Of a stretch of 64,000 nt of DNA, positions 23,751 to 33,400 are shown in pieces (position 1 is the first letter of the stretch; each line of letters starts with the position of its first letter). The position numbers were made by a program, and so were the translations under genes. Source of the stretch: Emticicia fluvialis (GTDB lineage: Bacteria > Bacteroidota > Bacteroidia > Cytophagales > Spirosomataceae); assembly GCF_024793945.1 (NCBI RefSeq), contig NZ_JANUSD010000010.1, positions 155,727 through 219,726 of the forward strand, written 5' to 3'. Under the pieces are notes generated by a model that was given only the letters and a program-made list of their open reading frames with translations, was not told where the DNA came from and ran no database searches.

Positions 23751-25160
23751 ATGCTGTTTAATTCTCTGCAATTTGTTTTCTTTTTTATTGTTGTTACTCT
23801 TGCCTATTTCAGTCTGCCGCATCGGGGCCGTATCTGGCTGCTGTTGCTGGCAAGTTGCTATTTTTATGCGGTTTTTAAGCCTATTTATATATTAATTCTG
23901 TTTGTTACCATTGTGGTTGACTACTTTGCGGGTATTCTTATTGCCGATGCCACCGGTAAAAAACGAAAATGGCTGCTCGTTATCAGCCTTATTACCAATA
24001 TCGGGTTTCTGGCTTATTTTAAGTACTACAATTTTCTAAACACCAATCTGGCCATTATCCTGTCGAAATTCGACACCCCCTCCCCATTCCCTTTTCTTGA
24101 TTTCGCACTCCCCATCGGGTTGTCGTTCCATACGTTTCAGGCCATGAGCTACACCATAGAGGTGTATCGCGGCAATCAGAAAGCCGAAAAAGACTTTGTC
24201 ATTTACTCACTCTATGTCATGTTTTACCCTCAGCTGGTGGCAGGGCCTATTGAGCGGCCTCAGAATTTGTTATGGCAGTTTCATAGTTTTTTCAATTTCA
24301 GTTTCCCCAACCTGAAAGAGGGCCTGATGCGCATTGCCTGGGGGATGTTCAAGAAAGTAGTTATTGCCGACCGGCTGGCTATGGTGGTAGATTATTGTTA
24401 CGATAACCCGCAAGACCACAACGGACTAACGCTGCTGATTGGTACTATTTTCTTTACTTTTCAGATTTACTGCGACTTCTCCGGTTATTCAGACATCGCC
24501 ATTGGCACAGCCCGGGTAATGGGCTTTAAACTGATGGAGAACTTTGATACCCCCTATTTTTCAACCTCCATATCCGAATTCTGGCGGCGTTGGCATATAT
24601 CATTATCGGGCTGGTTCCGCGATTACCTGTATATTCCGCTGGGTGGTAACCGGGTAAGCGAAAAACGTATGTATTTTAACCGTTTTTTTGTGTTTATGAT
24701 GAGCGGCCTTTGGCATGGCGCAGCGTGGACGTTCGTTATATGGGGTGCCCTGCATGGCGTTTACCTGATTTTAGCCCAAATACGCGACAAATATTTTAAA
24801 CTGAAAACCAGGCCCCTGCCTGCTTTTTTGAGCCAGCCCTTTAATCTGTTGTTTACTTTTGTGCTGGTTATGCTTACCTGGGTGTTTTTCAGGGCAAAGG
24901 GCCTTACCAATGCCAGGATAATTCTGCAAAAGATATTTTCTTTTGGCAGTTATGGTAATACCATTGATTCGCCTTTTAACAATACTGAAATGCTGTTGTG
25001 CTGGCTGTTAATTGCCGCCCTGCTGCTGAAAGAAAAGTTTGTAAAGGTGATAGATGTTACCAACACGGCCCGATTCTATGTTGTATTTTTGGCGCTACTG
25101 GTGGTTTGTTATTTTCTGGGGGTGTTTGACTCCAACCAGTTTATATATTTTCAGTTTTGA
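23751..25160 (+). CDS. MBOAT family O-acyltransferase (AlgI-like)
   Basis: Membrane-bound O-acyltransferase, 469 residues with about ten membrane helices, like AlgI/DltB-type proteins that pass acyl groups across the membrane to a glycan. Diagnostic segments are F-Y-P-Q-L-V-A-G-P-I-E-R, D-F-S-G-Y-S-D-I-A-I-G, F-W-R-R-W-H-I-S-L-S-G-W-F-R-D-Y-L-Y-I-P-L-G-G-N, and the catalytic-His region S-G-L-W-H-G-A-A-W (about residues 321-329). The next gene on the strand encodes an SGNH/AlgJ-like protein, the usual partner that completes O-acetylation of a secreted polysaccharide. No glycan polymerase is nearby, so the acceptor is unknown. Confidence 0.94.
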   Translation: MLFNSLQFVFFFIVVTLAYFSLPHRGRIWLLLLASCYFYAVFKPIYILILFVTIVVDYFAGILIADATGKKRKWLLVISLITNIGFLAYFKYYNFLNTNLAIILSKFDTPSPFPFLDFALPIGLSFHTFQAMSYTIEVYRGNQKAEKDFVIYSLYVMFYPQLVAGPIERPQNLLWQFHSFFNFSFPNLKEGLMRIAWGMFKKVVIADRLAMVVDYCYDNPQDHNGLTLLIGTIFFTFQIYCDFSGYSDIAIGTARVMGFKLMENFDTPYFSTSISEFWRRWHISLSGWFRDYLYIPLGGNRVSEKRMYFNRFFVFMMSGLWHGAAWTFVIWGALHGVYLILAQIRDKYFKLKTRPLPAFLSQPFNLLFTFVLVMLTWVFFRAKGLTNARIILQKIFSFGSYGNTIDSPFNNTEMLLCWLLIAALLLKEKFVKVIDVTNTARFYVVFLALLVVCYFLGVFDSNQFIYFQF

Positions 25161-25293
25161 GTTAATTGTGAAACATAGTGTTTTAGAGACATTGTGGCAA
25201 AGAAATACTTTTATAATAGCCACTAAGTACACAATGGATGCACAATGTTACGCTATTTTCAATATCAAATTTGTGGCAAGAAAATAAAGAGGA

Positions 25294-26280
25294 ATGAATT
25301 TAAAAATATTAAAATATACCGCCCTTGTTGTTTTTGCTCTGCTTTGGTTGCCGGGCTTTTCGCCCAATGTAGCCAGATGGCTGGCGCAGAAAGGCTTTGT
25401 GAAAGACGAATATCGCTACGGCGATTTGTACCGCTTCTCGAATCTGGCGCAATTCAGGGTTCCTAATCAGCAGGGCGTGCCAGCACCTGTAAAGGTTACC
25501 AGCCCCAACACGGCGCTATACCTGATTGGCGACAGCTTTACCGAACCTGCAAGGATGACAGCCGCCGACTTTAAAACCGGTACTTTTCAAAGATTTTTTA
25601 TTGGGGATACCAGTTTCATAAAATTAGACAGAACAAAGAAGAACATTCTGATAATTGAAACCGTAGAGCGGCATTTCAGAGAAAGGTTTGCGCAGCCCTA
25701 TACAAACCTTGTAACGGGCAAACCCAGTACCCGGCAAGCCGCCAGAAAAATGCTGCTGAATGCCCGTGACGTGTTCTGGTATAACACCGAACGACATGAA
25801 GCGGTGCTGTTTTCGTCTGATTTTTTTCTGAAAATAAAAGAATGGAAGGCAGGTTTGAACGAAACATTTTTTAACCGCACAGATAGCCACGTGGTGTTGT
25901 CGGCAGATAAAAAGCGTATTTTCTTTGAGATGGATGCCCGCCCCGATGGCATGACATCTTCTTTTGATAGGGTTTCTGACAGCGAAATCAGCAGGCTGGT
26001 TGAAAACGTGAACCGCACTTATGATTTCTACAAAAAAAACGGCTTTGATGAGGTGTATCTTTCTATTGCCCCCAATAAGAGTTCGGTACTGGGCAAAGAC
26101 CTGGGCAATTATAACCGGCTGATAGAGCGGGTTCAGCAGCACCCGGGCCTGAAAGCGCCTTATTTTGATATTTACACGCCGTTCAGCTCGTCAAAAAAAA
26201 TGCTGTATGATGTGGGCGACACCCACTGGAATTGCGAGGGCAAACAAATATGGCTGGATGCCGTAAATGAGAAATTATAA
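25294..26280 (+). CDS. SGNH/AlgJ-like O-acetylation partner
   Basis: 328 residues with an N-terminal signal-anchor helix (about 5-20). The SGNH-type nucleophile motif is L-I-G-D-S-F-T-E (about 76-83), and a C-terminal Asp-His pair lies in G-D-T-H-W-N (about 309-314). That is the layout of AlgJ/AlgX/DHHW proteins. It follows the MBOAT gene by 133 bp. I infer that it takes acetyl groups exported by the MBOAT protein and puts them on a surface or secreted glycan. An esterase role in the opposite direction cannot be excluded. Confidence 0.8.
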   Translation: MNLKILKYTALVVFALLWLPGFSPNVARWLAQKGFVKDEYRYGDLYRFSNLAQFRVPNQQGVPAPVKVTSPNTALYLIGDSFTEPARMTAADFKTGTFQRFFIGDTSFIKLDRTKKNILIIETVERHFRERFAQPYTNLVTGKPSTRQAARKMLLNARDVFWYNTERHEAVLFSSDFFLKIKEWKAGLNETFFNRTDSHVVLSADKKRIFFEMDARPDGMTSSFDRVSDSEISRLVENVNRTYDFYKKNGFDEVYLSIAPNKSSVLGKDLGNYNRLIERVQQHPGLKAPYFDIYTPFSSSKKMLYDVGDTHWNCEGKQIWLDAVNEKL

Positions 26281-26307
26281 TGCCTTTTATAAAACAAATA
26301 GATTTTT

Positions 26308-26315
26308 TAGATTTG
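26308..26315 (+). promoter_or_regulatory. Possible -7 element before the epimerase gene
   Basis: TAGATTTG, exact match to TAnnTTTG, 49 bp upstream of the epimerase ATG. The -33 region (TTTTAT) is weak. Confidence 0.4.
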
Positions 26316-26364
26316 TATTTTACTGCGACAAAAAATATTATAACAATCTACCAAAACTAAAAAT

Positions 26365-27339
26365 ATGAAAAAAGCAATTGTTTGCGGAGCAGGCGGCTTT
26401 ATAGGTGGCCACCTGGTTAATAGACTAAAAAGTGAAGGCTATTGGGTAAGAGGCGTTGATATTAAACATAACGAATATAAAAATGGCAATGCTGATGAAT
26501 TTATCATCGGCGATTTAACCGACCCTTTGGTGTGTAAACAAGTACTTGAAGGCGGTTTTGACGAAGTTTACCAACTGGCGGCCGACATGGGCGGTGCCGG
26601 ATATATATTTACCGGCGAAAACGACGCAGCCGTTATGCACAATTCGGTGCTTTGCAATGTAAATATGCTGCATGAGTCTCAAAAAGCAGGTGTAAAGAAG
26701 ATATTCTATTCGTCGTCGGCCTGTATGTACCCTGAGTACAACCAGAACGAACCCGAAAACCCCAAATGTTCGGAGGATTCGGCCTACCCTGCTGCGCCTG
26801 ACAGCGAATATGGCTGGGAAAAACTTTTCAGCGAGCGTTTGTATCTTACCTACCAACGTAATTTGGGCATACAGGTAAAAATAGCCCGTTTTCATAATAT
26901 ATTCGGCCCACAAGGCACCTGGAAAGGCGGTAGAGAAAAAGCCCCGGCTGCTATATGCCGTAAGGTAATAGAGGCAGAAGATGGCGGTAGCATACAGATT
27001 TGGGGAGACGGCAAACAAACGCGCTCATTTTTATTTATTGACGAATGCATTGAAGGTGTACGCCGCCTGATGGAGTCTGATTTCTCGGGTCCGGTAAACA
27101 TTGGTTCGGAAGAAATGATATCTATCAACGATTTTGCCAGAATGATTATCGGCATTTCGGGCAAAAATGTTTCTATCAACAATATTCCGGGGCCGGAAGG
27201 CGTGCGCGGGCGAAATTCAGACAATGCTTTGATACAGGAGAAACTGGGCTGGGCGCCATCGTTACCATTGAAAGACGGTATCACCAAAACCTTTAACTGG
27301 ATTGCCCAACAGGCCGCCAAAGAGGTAGAACTGGTTTAA
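26365..27339 (+). CDS. GDP-mannose 3,5-epimerase (GME-like)
   Basis: Extended SDR epimerase, 324 residues, strongly resembling plant GDP-mannose 3,5-epimerase (GDP-D-mannose to GDP-L-galactose/gulose). The NAD motif is G-A-G-G-F-I-G-G. A-A-D-M-G-G-A-G-Y at 72-80 and S-S-A-C-M-Y-P-E-Y follow, with Cys120. Tyr149 and Lys153 form Y-G-W-E-K, and Lys192 sits in G-G-R-E-K-A-P-A-A. Cys120, Tyr149, Lys153 and Lys192 are each offset by 25 from Arabidopsis Cys145, Tyr174, Lys178 and Lys217, so the full catalytic set is present. G-P-E-G-V-R-G-R-N-S-D-N is also shared. It lies among glycan genes and probably supplies an L-sugar nucleotide. Confidence 0.92.
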   Translation: MKKAIVCGAGGFIGGHLVNRLKSEGYWVRGVDIKHNEYKNGNADEFIIGDLTDPLVCKQVLEGGFDEVYQLAADMGGAGYIFTGENDAAVMHNSVLCNVNMLHESQKAGVKKIFYSSSACMYPEYNQNEPENPKCSEDSAYPAAPDSEYGWEKLFSERLYLTYQRNLGIQVKIARFHNIFGPQGTWKGGREKAPAAICRKVIEAEDGGSIQIWGDGKQTRSFLFIDECIEGVRRLMESDFSGPVNIGSEEMISINDFARMIIGISGKNVSINNIPGPEGVRGRNSDNALIQEKLGWAPSLPLKDGITKTFNWIAQQAAKEVELV

Positions 27340-27402
27340 GATACTGAAGGCATAAGAACCATGAAGTGGCTGAACTACCATTCGGCCAATTTTTTTGCAC
27401 CT

Positions 27403-27451
27403 GCCTGATGCCACGGCTTTCCATACATAGACCTGGCAAGCGCCATCAGGC
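27403..27451. terminator. Inverted repeat between convergent genes
   Basis: GCCTGATG (27403-27410) and CATCAGGC (27444-27451) pair across a 33-nt loop between the convergent epimerase and glycosyltransferase ends. No T-run; weak terminator candidate. Confidence 0.35.
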
Positions 27452-27463
27452 AACTGTACAGGT

Positions 27464-28648
27464 TTAATCAGCCAACAGGGCTTTTATAAAGGCTTCGGGG
27501 GTATGTCTTGCAACAAACTCAGCTGCTCGGGCAGGGTATTTGGGCTTAGACTGGTGCAGAAAAAACCTGAACGCCTCTTTTATTTCTTCCGGTTTGTGGC
27601 CGTCTACTGCCACGCCCAGTTCATATTCGGCTGTTATGTTGCCTACAACACCAAATCTGGTGGCAATAATTGGCTTGTTATGCCGGCAGGCCAGACCAAT
27701 AACCCCGCTTGACGAATAGAAATTGACATAAGCCAGCGAAACGATGTCGCTCTGGTTAATGAACGACTCCATCTCGTCGTCGTCCACAAAGCGGCTTTCC
27801 ATTACAATTTTCAATTCGGGGCGTAGTTTCCGGGCTTCTGCAATGGCCTCAGCCAGTGGGGTTTCATAAACCTGCGAAACCTTACCTACTATCAGCAGGC
27901 AGGCATTGGCTGCTTCGTCGGCTGTTAAATCCTGCAAGCCGCGTACCAGGTTCACCACATTCTTTTTCTGGTCTATCATACCAAAAGCCAGCAAAATTTT
28001 GCGGTGTGGCTCTATGTTAAATTGCTCACGTATTACCAGCCCCTGGCGCATAGGGTAGTCATAAACGGGGTCGGGCAGGTAAGTAAATGCCTGCGTGCCC
28101 AGGGTTTCGTTCATGGTTTTGATGGTTTCGTAATCATTAAAAATGAATACTTTTTTCAGCTGCTTGTTGCGCAGCATCCACCAGGTGGTAAACAATTTGC
28201 GGGCTTTGGTAACTTTGGTTTTTTGCCGGGCTTTCAGCGAGTTATCGACCGGCACTAACCTTGGGTACGGATTAAACATAATCCCGTGTATAGTACAAAG
28301 CGGGCGGCTGCTGCCAATGGTATGCTGAAACATATCAACCATCATTAATATCAGCCTGTCGGCTTTCAGGTCGGTTACATACCGGCTGATGCTCTTCCAG
28401 AGCAGCTGGGTTGATTTTATGAGGCTCATACCCGACAACTGCGGCGCAAACTCTTCGTCGGTAAAGAAAATAATCTTTACATTTTGGGCAGAGGTTTGCA
28501 CAGAAGGAATGGTTCTGGCCTCGGGGTTCAGCAGAAATATATATTCTCTGTCAGACGGATTCTTTTCTAAATAGCGTAAGATATTCTGGATGTGTCCTAA
28601 ATTATGCCCTACAAGTTTTACATAAATATCACAAATGATGATTCTCAT
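27464..28648 (-). CDS. Glycosyltransferase, GT4-like
   Basis: 394 residues with a GT-B two-domain plan. The N-terminal acceptor domain begins M-R-I-I-I-C-D-I-Y-V, with G-H-N-L-G-H-I-Q near residue 14. The C-terminal domain has L-L-A-F-G-M-I-D-Q-K-K-N-V, the usual sugar-nucleotide loop region, D-E-M-E-S-F-I-N-Q-S-D-I-V and S-S-S-G-V-I-G-L-A. No signal peptide. It is downstream of another GT4 gene (138-bp gap) on the same strand; together they probably extend a surface glycan. Donor and acceptor cannot be read. Confidence 0.85.
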   Translation of the reverse strand: MRIIICDIYVKLVGHNLGHIQNILRYLEKNPSDREYIFLLNPEARTIPSVQTSAQNVKIIFFTDEEFAPQLSGMSLIKSTQLLWKSISRYVTDLKADRLILMMVDMFQHTIGSSRPLCTIHGIMFNPYPRLVPVDNSLKARQKTKVTKARKLFTTWWMLRNKQLKKVFIFNDYETIKTMNETLGTQAFTYLPDPVYDYPMRQGLVIREQFNIEPHRKILLAFGMIDQKKNVVNLVRGLQDLTADEAANACLLIVGKVSQVYETPLAEAIAEARKLRPELKIVMESRFVDDDEMESFINQSDIVSLAYVNFYSSSGVIGLACRHNKPIIATRFGVVGNITAEYELGVAVDGHKPEEIKEAFRFFLHQSKPKYPARAAEFVARHTPEAFIKALLAD

Positions 28649-28786
28649 AAAAGGCCGTTTGAAAAACGCCGGTATCAGATTGGCCCCGGCGGAAGTGGTT
28701 TTATCAAAAAAGGTTCAAGTGGTATCTCCGGCTGCAAAGTTACAATTAAATTTTATTTTTTCAGCCTGCCTGTGGCAATCAGGCCA

Positions 28787-29902
28787 TTACCTGCCTGCCG
28801 CTTTTTTGTAGACCTCGAGTGTTTGAATGGCCGTAATGCCCGGCGAAAAGTCTTTCAGGCGGCTGTAACCCCTGGTTACCAATGCAGACCTTTGCTCTGA
28901 ACTACTTACCACACGGCTGATAACAGCAGTGATGTCGGCCGGAGAATCGGGGTTGAAGTAAACGGCGGCATCCTGCGCTACCTCGGGGAAACAGGAACGA
29001 TCGCTCAGCACAACGGGGCAACCACAGGCAAAGGCTTCAATAACCGGAATACCGAAACCCTCGTATAACGAAGGGTAAACAAAGCAAAGGGCTTTCTGGT
29101 ATAGCCTGTACAACTGAGCATCGCTCACAACGGGTTGGTACCACACCGCATCGGCAATCCCTTCAGTCTGCAGCCACAGCAGCTCCACCGCTGTAAAAGG
29201 GCAACTGCCCGCGCATATCAGTTGCAAGCCGGGGTTTTGTTTCAGCACCGGGGCTACCCCTTTTATAAAAACATCAAAATTCTTGTAGTTTTCGCGGGTG
29301 CCTACATACAGCAGGTAGTTTTCTGGTGTTTCAATATCAAAATCATCAGCAGGCTTGAATGTTGAAAAATGGGTGGAATGATAAACCACATCTACCTTGT
29401 CTGGCGACAGATCAAAAATCTCAATGATATCGTTCTTTGTGTTTTCAGATACGGCAATGATACCGGCCGCATTGTGCAGCAGTTTTCTTTTATAGTCTTT
29501 ACTGAAACCATCAAGCAAGCCATATTCAGTACCGAATTTTTCGGGTATGGCATCATGATAAGTAATCACATAAGGCTTATTACCCAGAAAAGGCACAAAG
29601 TAATTGTTGAAAAAAGTAGGATGAAAAACGTCGTAGTTTTTAATACTGATCTGCAGCGCGCTGTTGAGGCGGTTAAGGTGCGAAAACATCAGATTGGTGT
29701 ATCGGCTGCCCAGAAAATAACTGAACGGATAAACCGTCCTGATGTCTCCTTTTTTGAGGTACTCGTTATTTGAAAACAGCAGGGAAAGGCTTACATCAAC
29801 TCCCTGGTGATATTTCAGGTTATGCATCAGGTCATAGAAATACCGGGGAACACCTCCGTATCTGGCACCTGTAAACGACTGATGATCATAGAGCACTCTC
29901 AT
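28787..29902 (-). CDS. Glycosyltransferase family 4
   Basis: 371-residue GT4 transferase. The early G-A-R-Y-G-G-V-P-R-Y segment matches the family loop. The C-terminal Rossmann domain carries Y-L-L-Y-V-G-T-R-E-N-Y-K-N and the E-x7-E motif F-V-Y-P-S-L-Y-E-G-F-G-I-P-V-I-E-A, followed by A-C-G-C-P-V-V. It resembles mannosyltransferases of polysaccharide clusters, but specificity is not assignable. First gene of a pair with the GT at 27464-28648. Confidence 0.9.
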   Translation of the reverse strand: MRVLYDHQSFTGARYGGVPRYFYDLMHNLKYHQGVDVSLSLLFSNNEYLKKGDIRTVYPFSYFLGSRYTNLMFSHLNRLNSALQISIKNYDVFHPTFFNNYFVPFLGNKPYVITYHDAIPEKFGTEYGLLDGFSKDYKRKLLHNAAGIIAVSENTKNDIIEIFDLSPDKVDVVYHSTHFSTFKPADDFDIETPENYLLYVGTRENYKNFDVFIKGVAPVLKQNPGLQLICAGSCPFTAVELLWLQTEGIADAVWYQPVVSDAQLYRLYQKALCFVYPSLYEGFGIPVIEAFACGCPVVLSDRSCFPEVAQDAAVYFNPDSPADITAVISRVVSSSEQRSALVTRGYSRLKDFSPGITAIQTLEVYKKAAGR

Positions 29903-30134
29903 AAACGCTGGGGTCAGATATTCAGATAAACCATACAGTTACCTGATATCCTGAATTTAAATTAAGAACAGACCGGTGCTCTGGTTGGGGGTAAAATGGT
30001 TTTACCAAAACCGAGTACTGACGATTAGGAATAAATTTGCCGGGCATTTAGCACATGTAAGCACGCACCCGTTAATTGCTGCAAAAATAGTAAAATGCAA
30101 TGATATAAACCTTATAGTAAAATTTATATTAGGC

Positions 30135-31454
30135 TTATCCCTTATAAATATTCTTCGACGGAATACGCATCAGCAATAAAAAGCCGATAATAAAAAACAC
30201 CAGTATTACCAGCACCGAATTGCGCATGTCGCCGGTTAGCTGCTCTACCACACCAAACAAAAGCGTGCCAAGGGTAATGGCTATTTTCTCGACGATGTCG
30301 TAAAACCCGAAATAAGAGGCGGTGTCTTTGGTGTCGTCGGGTATCAGTTTCGCATAAGTTGAACGCGATAGCGATTGTATGCCACCCATTACCAGACCCA
30401 CCACGGCGGCTATCACATAAAATTCATTGGCGGTGGTGGTAAAATACGCAGCCAGCGGCATAAGCGACCAGATGAATATCTCTATCAGCAGGGCTTTGGT
30501 ATTGCCGAATTTGCCCGATAACCAAGAGGCCAGAAATGAACCCGGGATAGCAATGAGCTGAATGAGCAATAAAGTAACAATCAGCCCGGTTTTTTCTATA
30601 TGCAATTCTTTATCGGCAAAAATGGTGGCCACGTAAATGACCGTCATTACGCCCATGTCATAAAACAGAAACGCCAGCAGAAAACGTTTGATGAGGTTGT
30701 TCTGGCGAAGCTCACCCAATACTTTGCGTAATTCTCTGAAACTACTGCTGAACACCTCTCCTTTCAGTCTTTTAACATTGTCTTTGGGCAGGTAGTAGAA
30801 CGGTATCTGTGCAAACAAGGCCCACCATAAACCCACGGTAAGAAACGTAATGCGGGCCGTAAGGCCAGACTCCGTATCAGCCTGCGAAAGCCCCACCATT
30901 TCGGGTTTCATGATCATAACCAGATTAAACACCAGCAATAGTACGCTGCCAATGTAGCCCATCATAAACCCGCGGGCGCTGAGGTTATCAAAACGGTCTT
31001 CGGTGGCAATTTCAGGCAGGAATGAGTTATAGAAAACGATGCTTCCGCCCCAGCCAACTATTGAAAGCCCAAAGGCAATGACCACCCAGTTGACGTTGTC
31101 GCGGGTAAAGAAAAAGAAGTAGGCACAACTGGCAGCCCCCAGATAACAGAATAGTTTCATAAAAAACTTACGCCGCCCGCTCGAGTCGGCCAGTGGAGTA
31201 AGTATGGGGTTCAGCAAAACCAGCAGTAATGTGGCTACTGATATGGTATAAGAATAGAGAACGGAGTTCTGAACATGAAAGCCAAAGAAATTAACCTCGT
31301 CGTTGATGATGTTACCCAATGAATCTTTAATAGACGTGGTAGCCAGAAAGTACATCGGAAAAACAACGGTAATAATAACAAGGTTATGCACCGAATTGGC
31401 CCAGTCGTACATGGTCCAGGCGGTCAGCACCTTCTTCTGATTCTTTTGAAACAT
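30135..31454 (-). CDS. MFS transporter, UMF1 (Atg22-like) family
   Basis: 439 residues with about 12 membrane helices. The start M-F-Q-K-N-Q-K-K-V-L-T-A-W-T-M-Y-D-W-A-N-S is diagnostic for the UMF1/Atg22-like group. A middle loop near D-S-S-G-R-R-K matches the MFS loop 2-3 motif, and G-G-I-Q-S-L-S-R-S-T-Y-A-K-L-I-P is also typical. Substrates are unknown; yeast Atg22 exports amino acids. It follows pxpA by 84 bp on the same strand, so a link to 5-oxoproline or amino-acid traffic is possible but unproven. Confidence 0.9.
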   Translation of the reverse strand: MFQKNQKKVLTAWTMYDWANSVHNLVIITVVFPMYFLATTSIKDSLGNIINDEVNFFGFHVQNSVLYSYTISVATLLLVLLNPILTPLADSSGRRKFFMKLFCYLGAASCAYFFFFTRDNVNWVVIAFGLSIVGWGGSIVFYNSFLPEIATEDRFDNLSARGFMMGYIGSVLLLVFNLVMIMKPEMVGLSQADTESGLTARITFLTVGLWWALFAQIPFYYLPKDNVKRLKGEVFSSSFRELRKVLGELRQNNLIKRFLLAFLFYDMGVMTVIYVATIFADKELHIEKTGLIVTLLLIQLIAIPGSFLASWLSGKFGNTKALLIEIFIWSLMPLAAYFTTTANEFYVIAAVVGLVMGGIQSLSRSTYAKLIPDDTKDTASYFGFYDIVEKIAITLGTLLFGVVEQLTGDMRNSVLVILVFFIIGFLLLMRIPSKNIYKG

Positions 31455-31538
31455 TGCTTAGGTAAGTGTTTGGTTTAGGGAAAACAGGCACGAATTAGCA
31501 AATAATTCTTTAATTTTTTAAATCTATGTAATAAATTT

Positions 31539-32294
31539 TCAAATAGCCCGTACCTGAATGCCCTCCGTCTTCAATCTTTCATTCAGTGCTTTGGCAAATG
31601 CAACCGCGTGCACGCCATCGCCATGAACACAAATGGTGTCGGCTTTGAGGGATACCTCGCTCCCATCGGTAGCAATCACTTTTTGTTCTTTTATCATCCT
31701 GATTACCTGCGTAACGGCTGTTTCGGTATCTTCAATGAGTGCGTTGGCATGAGTGCGAGGAGTCAGGCTGCCGTCGTGCTGATAAGTACGGTCGGCGAAG
31801 ACTTCTGAGGCGGTTTGCAGGCCAGCTTTCTCAGCTTCACTTATCAGCAGGCTGCCTGAAAGACCGTATAAAATCAGTTCAGGGTCGCTGTCGAATGTGG
31901 CTTGGGCTATGGCCTGCGCCAGCGCGGCATCTTTGGCGGCCATGTTATATAAAGCACCGTGCGGTTTTACATGGTGCAAAGTACCCCCCAAAGCCCTGGT
32001 TACATGAAGCATGGCGCCTATCTGATAGAGGCAGATATCATATACCTCCTGCGGACTGAGTTGCATATTGCGGCGGCCAAAGCCCTGCAAATCGGGGAAG
32101 CCGGGGTGCGCGCCAATGGCTACGCCTTTATTGAGCGCCAGCTCTGCGGTTTTGCGCATTGTGGTGGCATCGCCCGCATGAAAACCACAGGCAATATTGG
32201 CCGACGATATGTAGTTAATCAGGGTTTCGTCGTTGCCCATTGTCCAGGTGCCGAACGACTCGCCCATATCACAGTTGAGGTCTATGGTTGGCAT
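31539..32294 (-). CDS. pxpA: 5-oxoprolinase subunit PxpA (LamB/YcsF)
   Basis: Subunit A of the prokaryotic ATP-dependent 5-oxoprolinase, which opens 5-oxoproline to glutamate. The start M-P-T-I-D-L-N-C-D-M-G-E-S-F-G (251 residues, usual length) was chosen over an upstream Met. Family blocks are S-S-A-N-I-A-C-G-F-H-A-G-D, G-A-H-P-G-F-P-D-L-Q-G-F-G-R-R, H-V-K-P-H-G-A-L-Y-N and C-V-H-G-D. Order on the strand is pxpB, pxpC, pxpA, although pxpB is 367 bp away. Confidence 0.96.
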   Translation of the reverse strand: MPTIDLNCDMGESFGTWTMGNDETLINYISSANIACGFHAGDATTMRKTAELALNKGVAIGAHPGFPDLQGFGRRNMQLSPQEVYDICLYQIGAMLHVTRALGGTLHHVKPHGALYNMAAKDAALAQAIAQATFDSDPELILYGLSGSLLISEAEKAGLQTASEVFADRTYQHDGSLTPRTHANALIEDTETAVTQVIRMIKEQKVIATDGSEVSLKADTICVHGDGVHAVAFAKALNERLKTEGIQVRAI

Positions 32295-32363
32295 AATATT
32301 GGGGTTTTGCATGTAGTATATTGAGCAAGTGAGAGACAAGGCAATGCCTTGTCTCTACTCCGA

Positions 32364-33311
32364 TTATATAATATTCATAAATCTGATTGTCGCCTTCAAT
32401 TTCTTAATTTCTTTCTCTCTCAAAATTAACAAATCTTCGGCTTCGGCTGCTGATATATACTGAAAACGTATGGTATCTTTCGGGCCACATTGTGCCAGTA
32501 GCGGTAAATCGACTGAAATTACATGGCCCACACGGGGGTAACCGCCGGTTGTCTGGTGGTCGGCCATCAGAATAATCATTTGTCCGTCCGGCAACAGTTG
32601 CACCGTTCCGAAATCAACTGCTGATGAAACCAGTTCGGTTTTTTCAGAAAGCTGCAATGCCTCGCCCATTAACCGATAGCCCATGCGATTGGATTGCGGA
32701 CTGATGGTGAAAGGCTGGCTTTGCAGTAAAGCCCTGCTATTGTTGGTCAGTAAATTGTATTCATTTCCTTTGATGAGCCTGATAACGGGCGATGCCCCGT
32801 AGGGTGGCCTGATGCTTAAACCCAAATAAGGTAAAAAGGCGGATGGATTGGTAGAAGATAATGCAAATCTTTGTCGCGAACGTATGGTATTGAAATCAAG
32901 CAGGCTATTTGTGCTTTTGCTGCCCAGCCAGGCCTGGGCCTGAATGCCCTCTTTAACAGCCAGATAGGCGCGCTGGCCGTTGATTCTCTTTCTGAATTTC
33001 AGCGTGTTTCCGGCGGGTATCTGTATGGCTTGCCAGTTATTGATTGGGCTTATGCCACCATTTTCATTCACCAGATAAGGTGCAAAATCTGCTCCGCCAA
33101 TGGCTATAATGGCGGCTTCTTCAAAGAGTATTTCAGGCGCCGGAAAATGGCATTCAAGTACGGCTTCGTTTTCATGATTACCCAGCAGGATATTCAGCAG
33201 GCGTGCGGCGGTTTTGTCCATTGCGCCGTTCGGGTTAATGCCGCTGTAACGGTAGGCGTTACGGCCGGTATCCTGAATTGTGCTTAATATGCCGGGTTTT
33301 AGGAATTGCAT
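32364..33311 (-). CDS. pxpC: 5-oxoprolinase subunit PxpC (biotin-dependent carboxyltransferase-like)
   Basis: 315-residue KipA/PxpC subunit. It begins M-Q-F-L-K-P-G-I-L-S-T-I-Q-D-T-G-R, the family N-terminus, with S-G-I-N-P-N-G-A-M-D near 23-32. S-N-R-M-G-Y-R-L-M-G-E, D-F-G-T-V-Q-L-L-P-D-G-Q, and D-H-Q-T-T-G-G-Y-P-R-V-G-H-V follow. It works in complex with PxpA and PxpB. The pxpA start lies 69 bp downstream. A repeat-filled 367-bp gap separates it from pxpB. Confidence 0.95.
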   Translation of the reverse strand: MQFLKPGILSTIQDTGRNAYRYSGINPNGAMDKTAARLLNILLGNHENEAVLECHFPAPEILFEEAAIIAIGGADFAPYLVNENGGISPINNWQAIQIPAGNTLKFRKRINGQRAYLAVKEGIQAQAWLGSKSTNSLLDFNTIRSRQRFALSSTNPSAFLPYLGLSIRPPYGASPVIRLIKGNEYNLLTNNSRALLQSQPFTISPQSNRMGYRLMGEALQLSEKTELVSSAVDFGTVQLLPDGQMIILMADHQTTGGYPRVGHVISVDLPLLAQCGPKDTIRFQYISAAEAEDLLILREKEIKKLKATIRFMNII

Positions 33312-33400
33312 TCTGGTTATTCTTGAATTAGTTTTTTTGGCTTTCTATCATTGAGGCTTATTGCCAAATAAAAATACTATAAGTTTTATAAACCCGGGTT

